Part shown: positions 43,987 through 53,203 of the stretch, one piece after another
Layout: the number at the start of each line of letters is the position of its first letter
Position numbering within the stretch: position 1 is the stretch's first letter
Assembly (NCBI RefSeq): GCF_014192335.1
Contig: NZ_JACHXU010000012.1
Span: 1-64,000 of the forward strand
DNA from: Aporhodopirellula rubra
GTDB taxonomy: Bacteria; Planctomycetota; Planctomycetia; Pirellulales; Pirellulaceae
DNA: 64,000 nucleotides
Direction of reading: 5' to 3'
Translations under genes and position numbers: made by a program
The notes under the pieces: generated by a model
The model's database searches: none
Told to the model about the DNA's origin: nothing
Seen by the model: the letters and a program-made list of their open reading frames with translations, nothing else

Positions 43987-46900
43987 TTACTCGGCTTCTT
44001 CACCGATGATGAACATCATCGCTCCGCCACCGGCTTGTTTCCCACCGTAAGTGTATCCAGCGTCGAGGGCACGTTTGATACGCTCTTTGCTTTCGCTCAA
44101 GTGAGCCAACGTGTAAGCGTCCATCTTGCCTTCACATTTCTTCAGTGTCGATTCCATTCCCGCCGCGAGAGTTCGCAGTTCCATCCGAGCCAGATTACTG
44201 ATCGGACTGTAAGCGGCGGTTCCCGGCGAGTCTTCCAAGATCAAATCGACGAGTCGCTGCAGGTGTTCGCGTTGCAGGTTACGACGCAGCGATGAGATCA
44301 TCGGCTTGCGATCGTTGCGACCTTCCGGACACGCTTCGTCGAGCTCCGACCAAACGGCCGTCGTCACGCTGTTGAGCATTTCGGGCAACGTCAACGCGTC
44401 CTGATCTTCAGGCAATCGCAGTTCGTTGTCATAAATCCGACGCAGGGTCGTGGGGTTCATCAGCAACGTCAGTGCCGACGCTTGCATGTCCAAAACACGA
44501 TCATGAATCGGCCAGGTAGCCTCGTCGGACATGCCCGAATGAGCTCCACCGTCGAGCCACTTGTCGACACCGAGACGTTCGAGAATTTCCGGCTTCAGGC
44601 CATAGGCTTCGTCACGGAAACTCGTGTCGATCACGAACTTCAACGCATCCCGTTGATCCTTTGCAGGAACCACTTGAACAGGAACGCGGTCGCCGGGGTC
44701 GCCCTTCTTGTCACGGTTCACGAACGCACCACCGATCCAATTGGCCATCATGCTGACCGAACGCATTTGCAGCCCGAGGGTCAGTTCATAACCACGGCGA
44801 GCTTTCGCCCAACTGTCACCGTCTTTGACAAATTTTTCGAGCAGTCGATCACGATACAATTGGATCAACTTCGCTTGTTCGTTCGTGTACGTCAGCGGGT
44901 CTTTCCCGAAATCGTAACGGCGTGCATACGGATCCGGACCGCTGGTGTCTTCGTCGGTCGCGTATTGTAATTCCGGCTCGGAACACCGTTTGACGATGTC
45001 CTTGAGATCCGATTCCTTCAACGTATAACCGTATTCAATCGCCCAGAAATCGTAGGGACCGATGTCAGTCATCGCGTAATCGCCTTGCACTTCACCGACG
45101 TCGTAGCGGTAGTTGATCGGCATGTAATCCATCACCGAACTGGCGAATGGCTTTTTGCCCTTCACTTCATCGCTGTTGATTTCGGCCATCGTGTGCAGTG
45201 CTGAGGCTTTGAAATTGTGTCGCAGACCGAGGGTGTGGCCGACTTCGTGAGCGACCAGATCAGCGAGCAACGGACCGACGAACCATTCCGGCATGCCGTC
45301 GAGAAGTTCTTCCTTCTCTTTCTTGGCCTCGTCGGCTTTCTTTTCTTCCTCGTCATCCTCGTCATCCTCATCAGCTTCGTCGTCGTCGTCGTCGTCGTCC
45401 TTGCCGTCTTCATCGGCTTTTTCTTCTTTCTTCGAATCGTCGTCGGACTTAACGTCACCGTCTTTGTCGTCGGCGTCTTCATCGTCCGCGGCGGCCTCTT
45501 CTTCCTGTTTCTTCTTCTTGGCTTCCTTCTCTTTCTTCTTATCGAGTTCCGCTTCGACGTCGGCGTGCAGCGACAGAGCCCAGTTCATTCGGGCCAGTGC
45601 GAGATCCATGCTGCGACCAGTCGCGGCCATGCAGAGACCGTTCTTTTGGCTGACGTGTCCGATCAAACCGTCGAACTCATCATCACCCAACATCGCCGGA
45701 TCGGCTTGCGCCATCTTGTAACCGGCCATCGGCTGTGCAGCCTGGCGGGCATACTTGGCACGCAACGAATGCACGTTTTCAGGTCGCCCCATACGAACCC
45801 GTGGGTCCCAATTCGGACGAGTGCCGAGCCATGCGAGGGTTTCGGCGCTGACGCCTTCCATTGCGAGGTTGGGCATCAGTTCGGCGTAATTGAAATTGAA
45901 GTGCCGGATCCACCCATCGGTCAGGATGATGTCGGCGTCGAGGATTTCTCCCGTTTCGGGATGCACTCGGCTCGGACCAATCGCGGTACCGATGTCGTTG
46001 TTGAGCCATCGCACGAAGTTGTACCGAACGTCTTCAGGATCTTTTTCCATGTGGATGCCGCTGACGGCGTCCTGGTACTCGATCACGATCGCGTCAACGA
46101 TTCCGATCTTTTCGAATGCCTTGTTCCAATAATCGATACCGGCTTTGATCCAACGCCGGTAACGAACCGGTGCGGTGTGTTCGACATAGAAACGGATCGG
46201 CTCTTTGGGAGGGCTGAGTTTGAGTTTCGGATCACGTTTTTCCAACTTCCAACGGTTGATGTAACGCACGCGAGTGTCGTCGGTATCGTACTGACTCAAA
46301 TCGGAGAACGAGGTCGTGAAATAGCCGACGCGTTCATCGGCAACACGTGGTTTGAATCCCGACGAACCGCTCGGTACTTCGCTGAACGAGTAGTGCAGTG
46401 TTTGCAATTGACCGCGGTTGCCCACGACTTCAAACGCCAACTCGACGTTCTTAGGGAACACCTTGCATGATTCGATCGAGTACAAACGTGAGTTCGTGAC
46501 CCGGACCGATCCACCAAAGAACTGACTCGCGTTGCCCACCAACAGACTGTCGATGTCGATCACGGGACCGCCTTGAGGTCCGATCGCGAGAATCGGCACG
46601 TCGAGCAAAACGCGATCGGTGAACAATCGCTTCACCGAGGCTTTTGATTCGGCATCACCGGTCGCACGCACGTCGAGATTCGGCGCGATCAACGCGATGC
46701 GATCGTCATAACGACGCCACTGCACGACCCAGTCGCCTGATTGCAATCCGGCGTAACGGTCACCGCTGCTGAGCGTCAATGCGATGAAGTAACTCTTGCC
46801 TTTGAAGTTCTTAGGCAGCTCGCCGATAACGGCGGAGTCCTTGTCTCGCTTCCAAATATTGAACAGCCCTTTATCGATCTGTTGATCCGAAACGGCTACT

Positions 46901-47058
46901 TTCTCAAACCCTTCCGAAATTTTCGAAAACTCAGGCAGAGAGTCGGCCGCGGATACGGTCGACGAGGGGGCGATCGCCAATGCCGCAATCGGCATCGTAA
47001 CGGCGAACAGAGCAGGAAGAGCGAACAAGCGTGTGATTCGCTGGCAGATTCGAGTCAT
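43987..47058 (-). CDS. Exported zinc metalloprotease (metzincin motif, DUF5117/DUF4953-like) with acidic insertion
   Basis: 1,023 residues from ATG 47058. A signal peptide runs to about residue 38 (ITRLFALPALFAVTMPIAALAIA). The zinc motif is HEVGHTLGLRH: His604, Glu605, His608 and His614. The Met-turn candidate is SVMDYMP downstream. An Asp/Glu/Lys-rich insertion of about 90 residues lies before the motif (about 495-585), including a seven-Asp run from a GTC microsatellite (about 45374-45398). The family is common in planctomycetes and Bacteroidetes; the substrate is unknown. The acidic insert may bind calcium or surfaces (inference). Confidence 0.87.
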   Translation of the reverse strand: MTRICQRITRLFALPALFAVTMPIAALAIAPSSTVSAADSLPEFSKISEGFEKVAVSDQQIDKGLFNIWKRDKDSAVIGELPKNFKGKSYFIALTLSSGDRYAGLQSGDWVVQWRRYDDRIALIAPNLDVRATGDAESKASVKRLFTDRVLLDVPILAIGPQGGPVIDIDSLLVGNASQFFGGSVRVTNSRLYSIESCKVFPKNVELAFEVVGNRGQLQTLHYSFSEVPSGSSGFKPRVADERVGYFTTSFSDLSQYDTDDTRVRYINRWKLEKRDPKLKLSPPKEPIRFYVEHTAPVRYRRWIKAGIDYWNKAFEKIGIVDAIVIEYQDAVSGIHMEKDPEDVRYNFVRWLNNDIGTAIGPSRVHPETGEILDADIILTDGWIRHFNFNYAELMPNLAMEGVSAETLAWLGTRPNWDPRVRMGRPENVHSLRAKYARQAAQPMAGYKMAQADPAMLGDDEFDGLIGHVSQKNGLCMAATGRSMDLALARMNWALSLHADVEAELDKKKEKEAKKKKQEEEAAADDEDADDKDGDVKSDDDSKKEEKADEDGKDDDDDDDEADEDDEDDEEEKKADEAKKEKEELLDGMPEWFVGPLLADLVAHEVGHTLGLRHNFKASALHTMAEINSDEVKGKKPFASSVMDYMPINYRYDVGEVQGDYAMTDIGPYDFWAIEYGYTLKESDLKDIVKRCSEPELQYATDEDTSGPDPYARRYDFGKDPLTYTNEQAKLIQLYRDRLLEKFVKDGDSWAKARRGYELTLGLQMRSVSMMANWIGGAFVNRDKKGDPGDRVPVQVVPAKDQRDALKFVIDTSFRDEAYGLKPEILERLGVDKWLDGGAHSGMSDEATWPIHDRVLDMQASALTLLMNPTTLRRIYDNELRLPEDQDALTLPEMLNSVTTAVWSELDEACPEGRNDRKPMISSLRRNLQREHLQRLVDLILEDSPGTAAYSPISNLARMELRTLAAGMESTLKKCEGKMDAYTLAHLSESKERIKRALDAGYTYGGKQAGGGAMMFIIGEEAE

Positions 47059-47612
47059 ACCAAAAATCCAGATAGTCCTAGGAGGGGGCAGGCGAAGGTG
47101 GGGAAACAGCAACATATCAGTCTACGTCACGACCTGAGCGTTTGGATCGGGATCGGTTACCGTTTCTACCTGTTTTATCCGATATATCCCATTTTACGCA
47201 AACAAAACGACGAAGGCTAAGGGCTCACGACCATCGTCAAAACCGGTCAAACGCGTGCATCCGTAACCGGAAACGATGAGGAGACAGCCAATCAACCGCG
47301 GTAATGGATTCAGTTTCGACCGTGGATGCTCGCGAACGAATTTTCTGTCACACGTCGGATCGCCTACCGGTGAGAAGGCTCCAACAAACTCACGCTGACC
47401 GGTGCCAACATTTGCTGTTTGTACAGTTTGGTTTCGGACGCGGCGCTGACGACGTTATGTCTCAAGATGATTGGGTAGAACGCATGCATTTAGTGATGCC
47501 AACGCTGGCGAGTTGCCGCAGCGCTCGCAACGGGTCGATCGGCGGGCGAGTGAATCACAAACGCCTGATCGAGCTTTACGCGGCTTGCGTTTTTCTCAAA
47601 CTGGACAATCGA
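47059..47612. other. 554-base intergenic space between metalloprotease and UvrC-like genes
   Basis: Mostly AT/GC-balanced DNA with no supported gene. An open plus-strand frame (47304-47636) runs into the end of the UvrC-like gene on the other strand, but it has no homology character, so I do not call it. The promoter of the minus-strand metalloprotease should lie near 47060-47200. Confidence 0.4.
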
Positions 47613-49172
47613 TCAAGCGACCGGGACGCGGGATAGATGTCGGTATTTGCGGCCGGCCGTTTCGGGGGCGAAGCTTTGTTTCAGCTCTTTGCGATGTTTG
47701 CGAAACCATGCCGCCACGACCGAGACGGTGTAGGGATAATCGGACGTCACCCGGCTGTTTCCTGCCGCGAGCCGGGACGCCCACTTCTTCATCAACGGTT
47801 TGATTTCGCGGTACTGGGCTGCGTCGGCGGGCGCGGCGGCGACATCGACGATTTCGCCGCGACGAATCAAGTACCAAATCGATCGACCGTCGTACCCGGT
47901 CGCGGCGTAAACGAACGAGTACTTTTGCCGAGCGTCGGCGAGGTGCCCCAGTTTTCGTTGGGCATAGTTCAACGACTTCAACGTATCACGCGCACGGGCG
48001 GCCAACTCGTACTGCCGGTTAGCCGACGCGTTGTCCATGATCTCTTGCGTTGCGATCAACGGTTCCTCATTAAACCCGTCGAGAAAACTCTCCGCCTCGC
48101 TCACCCGCGTGGCGTATTCCTCACGACTGCAGGCGGCCGCACACGGGCCCAAACATGTGCCGATCTCCAACCGCAAACAACCCGGCCGTGGCTGAACGTC
48201 AAACAAAGACAACTGCTCTGAAAACTGAAACACCGTTTGCTGGCTGCAGTCGCGAAGCCGAAACGTTTTGTTGAGTGCATCGACGACGCGTGACATTCGT
48301 CCGGCGCCGAAGAACGGTCCCTCGACGGCAACACATTCGGATTTCGCCGGTGGGGATGACGCGATGTAAAACGTCTCCGCAGGCTTCCGCCCCAAACACA
48401 AGTAAACCGGCCGTTGCCGTTCGGGAACGCCCTGGACGTTGAACCGCGGAATCCAACGTCGGATCAGCGACTGTTCGCGGAGTTGGGCCGCAAAGTCACT
48501 CGGTTGGGTTTCCCACTGGATCGCGCGGGTGTGTTCGATGATTCGGCCGGCTTTCTCGCCGCGTGCGGATTGCCCGAAGTAACTCGACAACCGGTTGCGC
48601 AGTGAATTGCTTTTGCCGACATAGATCAACTCTCCCGACCGGTTAAACATGCCATAAACACCCGGCACAGGTGGACAGAGCGATTGAACCTGGTCGCGTA
48701 GTTCACGGCTCGTTTCACCGCCAATCATCTCCGTCGGCCGACCGCTGTATCCCGCCCGTTGGACGGTATCGGCGTGGTACGGGTCAAACGGGTTGTTGCC
48801 GAATCCTTGCGTCAACGTTTCGGAGACACTCGCCGCGGCGGTTTCTCCTCCGGCGATCGCGGGTGGAGGCGGACGACGTAGCGAGCCGGTCCGCCGAGAA
48901 ACACGGTACCCTTTCTTGGGGATCGCTTCGGCAACACGATCCGAACGTGCTGGCGTTTCACCGGATGCTTTACCTGAAGCTTGTCCCGATACTTTGCCTG
49001 ATGCGTCGATCGCAGATGAATCATTCGCGAGCGAATCGTCCGGTACCGAATCACCAACAGACAACTCGTATTCAGCGGTCGACTCATCTTCAGCGGTCGA
49101 CTCATCGAGCGGCAACAAACCGGTGGCCGGATCATGAGGCGTTCGCCTGCGAGTCGTCCTTTTCCCTGCCAT
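47613..49172 (-). CDS. UvrC-like GIY-YIG nuclease domain protein
   Basis: About 519 residues from ATG 49172 (a GTG at 49226 adds 18). A polar Ser/Asp-rich N-terminus (to about 110) is followed by a Pro-rich linker. A GIY-YIG domain lies around 170-245 (PGVYGMFNRSGELIYVGKSNSLRNRLSSYF). Next come a UvrC-type middle region with CLRLEIGTCLGPC (Cys cluster) and a UVR-like pair (IMDNASANRQYELAARARDTLKSL). The UvrC C-terminal RNase-H-like nuclease and HhH domains are missing. It is thus nearer to Cho-like proteins and may make only the 3' incision. Its DNA repair role is inferred. Confidence 0.82.
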   Translation of the reverse strand: MAGKRTTRRRTPHDPATGLLPLDESTAEDESTAEYELSVGDSVPDDSLANDSSAIDASGKVSGQASGKASGETPARSDRVAEAIPKKGYRVSRRTGSLRRPPPPAIAGGETAAASVSETLTQGFGNNPFDPYHADTVQRAGYSGRPTEMIGGETSRELRDQVQSLCPPVPGVYGMFNRSGELIYVGKSNSLRNRLSSYFGQSARGEKAGRIIEHTRAIQWETQPSDFAAQLREQSLIRRWIPRFNVQGVPERQRPVYLCLGRKPAETFYIASSPPAKSECVAVEGPFFGAGRMSRVVDALNKTFRLRDCSQQTVFQFSEQLSLFDVQPRPGCLRLEIGTCLGPCAAACSREEYATRVSEAESFLDGFNEEPLIATQEIMDNASANRQYELAARARDTLKSLNYAQRKLGHLADARQKYSFVYAATGYDGRSIWYLIRRGEIVDVAAAPADAAQYREIKPLMKKWASRLAAGNSRVTSDYPYTVSVVAAWFRKHRKELKQSFAPETAGRKYRHLSRVPVA

Positions 49173-49365
49173 CCGTGCCGCCGAGTCCGTGGTAACTGCC
49201 GTTCGGGCTGACGCGTCCGCGCCCACAACGTGAAGGATTATGCCCCATCAGCGGACGTTCACCAAGCTGAATTTACGGGGGGACTTCTCTAGACCGAGTT
49301 TTTTGCGTCTAATAGAAACTTGATTTCCTCACCTATTCCCCCCCGATGAGTGTTCTCAGACTTTT

Positions 49366-49809
49366 ATGACCACCGAGCCGACCGAAGAAGCTGAAACCCC
49401 AGAAGCCGCTCCTGAAGTCGTACTTCAGTACAACAAGGACGACGTCGACGAACACGGATTTACCTCTGTGTGGAACGTCGCAGCAGCAACTTGCGACGGG
49501 GACACAGCACGAACCCGCGATATGGCTGGGCGGATCCTCGGGTTCCTTTGCAAGAAGGAATACGAGCACGTCGTCGTTAGCTCGACCGACGCTCAATACC
49601 TCGACGAGTGGTTTGAACGCGAAAAAGCAATCATTTACAACTGGAAAGCTGATTCGGAAACCACCGATGCGATCACCCAGCACGCTCACGTGCCCGCCGC
49701 TTCGATGATCAGTTTCCTCAAACGCGAGAAGTTCAAACCGACGGCAAACTACAGCCCACGTCGTGCCGACCGAGTTGCCTGGTTCCAAGAAAAATGGGGC
49801 ATCGGCTGA
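49366..49809 (+). CDS. Small acidic cytoplasmic protein, unknown family
   Basis: 147 residues: acidic N-terminus, then VWNVAAATCDGDTARTRDMAGRILGFLCKKEYEHVVVSSTDAQYLDEWFEREKAIIYNW, PAASMISFLKREKF and a basic ending. I do not recognise a family. The ATG at 49366 and the even composition support a real gene. It overlaps the start of the next gene by 16 bases, so the two may be co-translated. Confidence 0.6.
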   Translation: MTTEPTEEAETPEAAPEVVLQYNKDDVDEHGFTSVWNVAAATCDGDTARTRDMAGRILGFLCKKEYEHVVVSSTDAQYLDEWFEREKAIIYNWKADSETTDAITQHAHVPAASMISFLKREKFKPTANYSPRRADRVAWFQEKWGIG

Positions 49810-50954
49810 GCCCGGTGTCGCCGTTTCACCCATCCTTGCCTGAACCGAACGACGAAATCGTATCGCGGCGAGCGTTCGCCGTTTCAACGCTCCGCTCCCT
49901 GCCTGAGCTTCCCGAATCGGCAGCGGAGCGAGTTACCGACGTTGCCATTGACCACGCCGATGAATTGCTGGCTTGGCTCGCCGACAAAGACTGCCCCGGA
50001 CACGCGTCCCCAATCGCCGATCCGATCCGCCTGCACCTGCAGCATCGCAAACATGTGCTCGCAATCGCGGGAACAGACAGCGACGACACCGACGACAGCG
50101 TCGATGGCACCGTCGGCTTTCACGGGCTCCAAGCCTGGGCCCTCGACGCGAATGTGATCTGGATCACGCAGGATCACTGCGTGTTTGACCCCGCCGGGCG
50201 ATTGCTGCTCGACGCGAAGGCAAACGGCCCGGATCCCGATGCCGTGATCCCGTTCCCGATCGATGCACGGCAACGCAAAGCAAACACGGAAGTGCAACTG
50301 CGTAACCGACTCGTTGCCCCCGTCGAGGCTCTATTGCCGCTACGTGGCGTTGACGAAATCCGACTTCGCGATGCCTCCGACGTCGCCCGCCGCGCGATCG
50401 CGTTATTCCTAGTCGCCACGCGAGCCGAATCGATCCTCACCGGGAAACCGATCGACATCGAGCGGATGAAAGCACGCTGCCCGATCGGATACGAATCACT
50501 CACACCACGCGAACGTGCATTTTTCGACACGGCGCCTTCACCGGCGACGCAAGCCTCGCTCGCCCAAGCGGCGACGGAACTTGCGTGGCGTTACGAAGCG
50601 TTGATGGCGCTACAGTGGGCACTCGACATGCAATTCGAATTGGCATGGCCCGACGAGCACGCCGACCTGACGGCAGTCACACGTTTGATGATCGACTTGC
50701 CGGATGAAGCGATCATCGAGCAAGCCCGATTGCGGTCCGCCACTGAACTGCTCGACGCCGCTGAACTGCACTACCAGTGCTTCCACGCGATCGTTGATTC
50801 ACAGCAAACACAGAACGACTTATCAGGGATTTTGGATCCCGGTGTCGTGTGCGAACGCCTCATTGCGATCTCATGGATCTGCGGACTCTCAGGCGAGAGC
50901 GAATGGGACAAAACCAGCGATTGGCTCGAACGCGGCTGCCAACCACCCACGTAA
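49794..50954 (+). CDS. DUF4272-domain protein
   Basis: 386 residues. The central and C-terminal parts fit DUF4272: RDASDVARRAIALFLVATRAES, RAFFDTAPSPATQASLAQAATELAWRYEALMALQWALDM, IIEQARLRSATELLDAAELHYQCFHAI, VVCERLIAISWICGL. The family function is unknown. The start is uncertain: ATG 49794 overlaps the previous gene by 16 bases and GTG 49815 is an alternative. Stop at 50952-50954 is directly followed by a strong hairpin. Confidence 0.8.
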   Translation: MGHRLSPVSPFHPSLPEPNDEIVSRRAFAVSTLRSLPELPESAAERVTDVAIDHADELLAWLADKDCPGHASPIADPIRLHLQHRKHVLAIAGTDSDDTDDSVDGTVGFHGLQAWALDANVIWITQDHCVFDPAGRLLLDAKANGPDPDAVIPFPIDARQRKANTEVQLRNRLVAPVEALLPLRGVDEIRLRDASDVARRAIALFLVATRAESILTGKPIDIERMKARCPIGYESLTPRERAFFDTAPSPATQASLAQAATELAWRYEALMALQWALDMQFELAWPDEHADLTAVTRLMIDLPDEAIIEQARLRSATELLDAAELHYQCFHAIVDSQQTQNDLSGILDPGVVCERLIAISWICGLSGESEWDKTSDWLERGCQPPT

Positions 50955-50973
50955 GACAGGCTGCCAGCCTGTC
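50955..50973. terminator. Hairpin abutting the DUF4272 stop codon
   Basis: GACAGGCT and AGCCTGTC form a perfect 8-base-pair stem with a GCC loop, immediately after the stop codon. A second small AGCGC/GCGCT hairpin lies at about 50995-51005. It lacks a clean T-run, so it may be a REP-type repeat acting as a terminator. Confidence 0.6.
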
Positions 50974-51162
50974 CTAACAAACGATGCAAAAAGCGCAGGC
51001 GCTTGAGAGGTAGCAAAGTTCAATAGAATGTAGCTACCTTTGAAAACCTAACTCATTGGCTGAAACGCTTTAGAACTCGGTCTCGGAGAGATCGAGCTAC
51101 GTAAAATGACGCTTCGTGAAATGACGCGTTGGCCAGCTAACCTACGCTGGATCGAAGATGGG

Positions 51163-51582
51163 TTAAGCGAACCGCAGCGACGCGGATTGCCCGGGGATTT
51201 GTTTGAGCAAATCCACGATGGACTGACGCAGCGTCATGTCGCTGTTGATCCGGTCTTGCAGATCACCGATTCTGGACTGCACCGGCAGAGAGAGATCCGG
51301 CGAACCGACCTCGACCTGTCCGCTGACATCATCCAACCGAACATCGATCGGCTCGTCGCCATGCAAACCGAACTGGCGCATCCAATCAACGAGCACACCG
51401 CGCAACGACTCCGTCGCCTCACGTGCGGCCGCGTCATCGGCCGACGAAACCGACGTCGCCTCGGCTGACTCCTGCCCTAGCACATCAGCAAACTCCGCGA
51501 CGGCCTCCACCGTTCCGTGAACGGCGCGACCGGCCAATTGAGCGATGCCTAACGCAGCGATTGGTGAGATCGGAAGCGACAT
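51163..51582 (-). CDS. Small hypothetical protein
   Basis: 139 residues: MSLPISPIAALGIAQLAGRAVHG (hydrophobic start but no clear cleavage site), an acidic Ser/Ala linker, then SLRGVLVDWMRQFGLHGDEPIDVRLDD and IGDLQDRINSDMTLRQSIVDLLKQIPG. I recognise no family. It ends one base before the start region of the next minus-strand gene's stop, so the two genes are tightly packed and probably share a transcript. Confidence 0.5.
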   Translation of the reverse strand: MSLPISPIAALGIAQLAGRAVHGTVEAVAEFADVLGQESAEATSVSSADDAAAREATESLRGVLVDWMRQFGLHGDEPIDVRLDDVSGQVEVGSPDLSLPVQSRIGDLQDRINSDMTLRQSIVDLLKQIPGQSASLRFA

Positions 51583-51912
51583 TTAGTGCTCGTGCTTGGT
51601 CTCGAACTTAAGCGCTTTCAACCACGCTTCGAGCTTATGAGCGTCCTCGTGAGTCTTCGCCTTGTGGCTCAACCATTTTGGACAACGATATTTGATGTCT
51701 TCGTGGCCGTTGTGGCTATGACGCTCAACTTCACATTTGAGCTTCTTCAGCGTCTCGAAGATTTGGTCGGCTTGTTTCTTGTCATGCTCGTGACGGGCCA
51801 TCCATTTTTCGCAACGGTAGGAGACGACTTCCGCAGCCTCAGCGGTCTGAGCGGGAGCGGTACCAAGGGAAACGAACGCGACCGCAACGGCCAGCAAAAC
51901 GGATCGAAACAT
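51583..51912 (-). CDS. Small exported protein with an internal duplication
   Basis: 109 residues from ATG 51912, with AGGA upstream. A signal peptide (residues 1-26, LLAVAVAFVSLGTAPAQTAEA) is followed by two similar halves. Residues 31-66 have SYRCEKW...IFETLKKLKCEVERHSH and residues 72-109 have KYRCPKW...LEAWLKALKFETKHEH. It is rich in His and Lys, and Cys residues recur at matching points, so metal binding is possible (inference). No family is recognised. Confidence 0.72.
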   Translation of the reverse strand: MFRSVLLAVAVAFVSLGTAPAQTAEAAEVVSYRCEKWMARHEHDKKQADQIFETLKKLKCEVERHSHNGHEDIKYRCPKWLSHKAKTHEDAHKLEAWLKALKFETKHEH

Positions 51913-52069
51913 TTGCAAATGTCCTGAAGGATCTTTGTGAGGGGATTTCCTCGCCGACACATCGGCGTGGGACCAGCGTGGTTGGTACCTCGTGCAGCCC
52001 GCCCGGGTCAAGGGAGAGTCCGCGACCTCGCCGATCTTCCGATCTTCCCGTCCCCTCGCCTCCATCACG

Positions 52070-52993
52070 TCAATCACTGCCGTCGTCGAGCCCCATGTCG
52101 ACTCCGGTGACGGGAGGCACTTCACGGTACATTCGCTTGTATTCTCGCGGTGAAACACCGATCACGTCGCGAAATTTACGGCTGAAATAGTTGCTATCGG
52201 AGAATCCGACATCCATCGCAATTTCCGTAATACTCTTTTGGCTCGTCCTCAAACGCTCGCACGCTTTTCGGATTCGCAACCGAATCAGGTACTGAATCGG
52301 CGAGTCCCCCATCACGGTTTCAAACGTCCGCAGAAAATTTCGCCTCGACATGTTGGAAATCTGAATCAACTGGTCCAGCGTGATCACGTCGGGGTAGTGA
52401 ATTTCGATATGCGCGATCGCATCGGCCACTTCCAACAACCCCTGACTGCGCGGGCTCCGGCAACGGTCGTAACACCGCGCCAAGAAAGTCACCAACTGCA
52501 TCATCATCGCAAATGCCTGCACGCGAAAGCCAGCGGCACGTTCGTCGAGTTCGTGTTCGAGTCGCTCAATTTGCTCGATCGCGTAGGCGAGATCCATCGG
52601 ATCCAAACGCAAACGGCTGTCAAAACGATGCCGTTGGCGAAAGGCGGGCTCGAGCGTGAACAACGCGTGGTAACCCGGCATCTCGCTGAGATCCCCCAAT
52701 CCCCACGGCAATTCGTTGTTGTCAAACAGGACGTTAATCAGTCGCAAATCGTCGAGATTCTGATAGTCGTGTGGCCGCGATCCTCCGATCACAAATGCGT
52801 CACCTGCGGCTAATTCGTAAGAATCGTCGCCCGTCACGTGCAGCCCGCTGCCCCCGGTAATGATCACGATCTCCCAAAACTCGTGGGAGTGCAGCCCGAA
52901 AGGCTCCTGTGGATCCCGCCGCGTCACCACGATCGGGAACCCGTCAGGATGAAAAAACTGACTCTTTCGGAGAACTCGAATCGATTCAGGCAT
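52070..52993 (-). CDS. AraC-family transcriptional regulator, divergent from rhaA
   Basis: 307 residues. The N-terminal cupin-like sensing domain has PFGLHSHEFWEIVIITGGSGLHVTGDDSYELAAGDAFVIGG. The C-terminal AraC/XylS DNA-binding domain has LDQLIQISNMSRRNFLRTFETVMGDSPIQYLIRLRIRKACERL, then SITEIAMDVGFSDSNYFSRKFRDVIGVSPREYKR, the family signature. RhaS and RhaR are of this type and use L-rhamnose as effector. Its position, divergent from rhaA with a 210-base shared region, suggests it controls rhamnose use. Confidence 0.9.
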   Translation of the reverse strand: MPESIRVLRKSQFFHPDGFPIVVTRRDPQEPFGLHSHEFWEIVIITGGSGLHVTGDDSYELAAGDAFVIGGSRPHDYQNLDDLRLINVLFDNNELPWGLGDLSEMPGYHALFTLEPAFRQRHRFDSRLRLDPMDLAYAIEQIERLEHELDERAAGFRVQAFAMMMQLVTFLARCYDRCRSPRSQGLLEVADAIAHIEIHYPDVITLDQLIQISNMSRRNFLRTFETVMGDSPIQYLIRLRIRKACERLRTSQKSITEIAMDVGFSDSNYFSRKFRDVIGVSPREYKRMYREVPPVTGVDMGLDDGSD

Positions 52994-53023
52994 AACTTTT
53001 TTAACAAAACTGAACGAACCGGC

Positions 53024-53052
53024 ACTTTTGTGCTATTGCAACACACAAAAGT
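53024..53052. promoter_or_regulatory. Candidate operator between araC-type regulator and rhaA
   Basis: ACTTTTGTG (53024-53032) and CACAAAAGT (53044-53052) form a perfect 9-base inverted repeat with an 11-base spacer, in the divergent control region. Its symmetry and spacing fit a dimeric regulator. Binding by the adjacent AraC protein is inferred, not shown. Confidence 0.55.
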
Positions 53053-53079
53053 CCAGGCATCCGGATAAACAATGGATTA

Positions 53080-53119
53080 AGTTCCTCTGGAGCTTGGGTG
53101 AACAAACACCTCCGGAACT
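53080..53119. promoter_or_regulatory. Second inverted repeat upstream of rhaA
   Basis: AGTTCC (53080-53085) and GGAACT (53114-53119) are inverted, with CTGGAG and CCTCC blocks inside. It may be a further operator half-site pair or an mRNA leader hairpin. Confidence 0.4.
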
Positions 53120-53203
53120 CCATTTAGCGGCTCCTTACCTCCCGTCGTCCACTCCACGCCACTCAGCCTAGCCTGCTCTTCCTCCTCAATCTATAGCGAA
53201 TTA

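Noticed and set aside
45217-46470. Long plus-strand frame opposite the metalloprotease
   Set aside because: The minus-strand frame has the signal peptide and HExxHxxxxxH motif; the plus frame is its antisense shadow.
47304-47636. Plus-strand open frame of 110 codons
   Set aside because: Its end overlaps the UvrC-like gene and its composition and sequence lack gene character.
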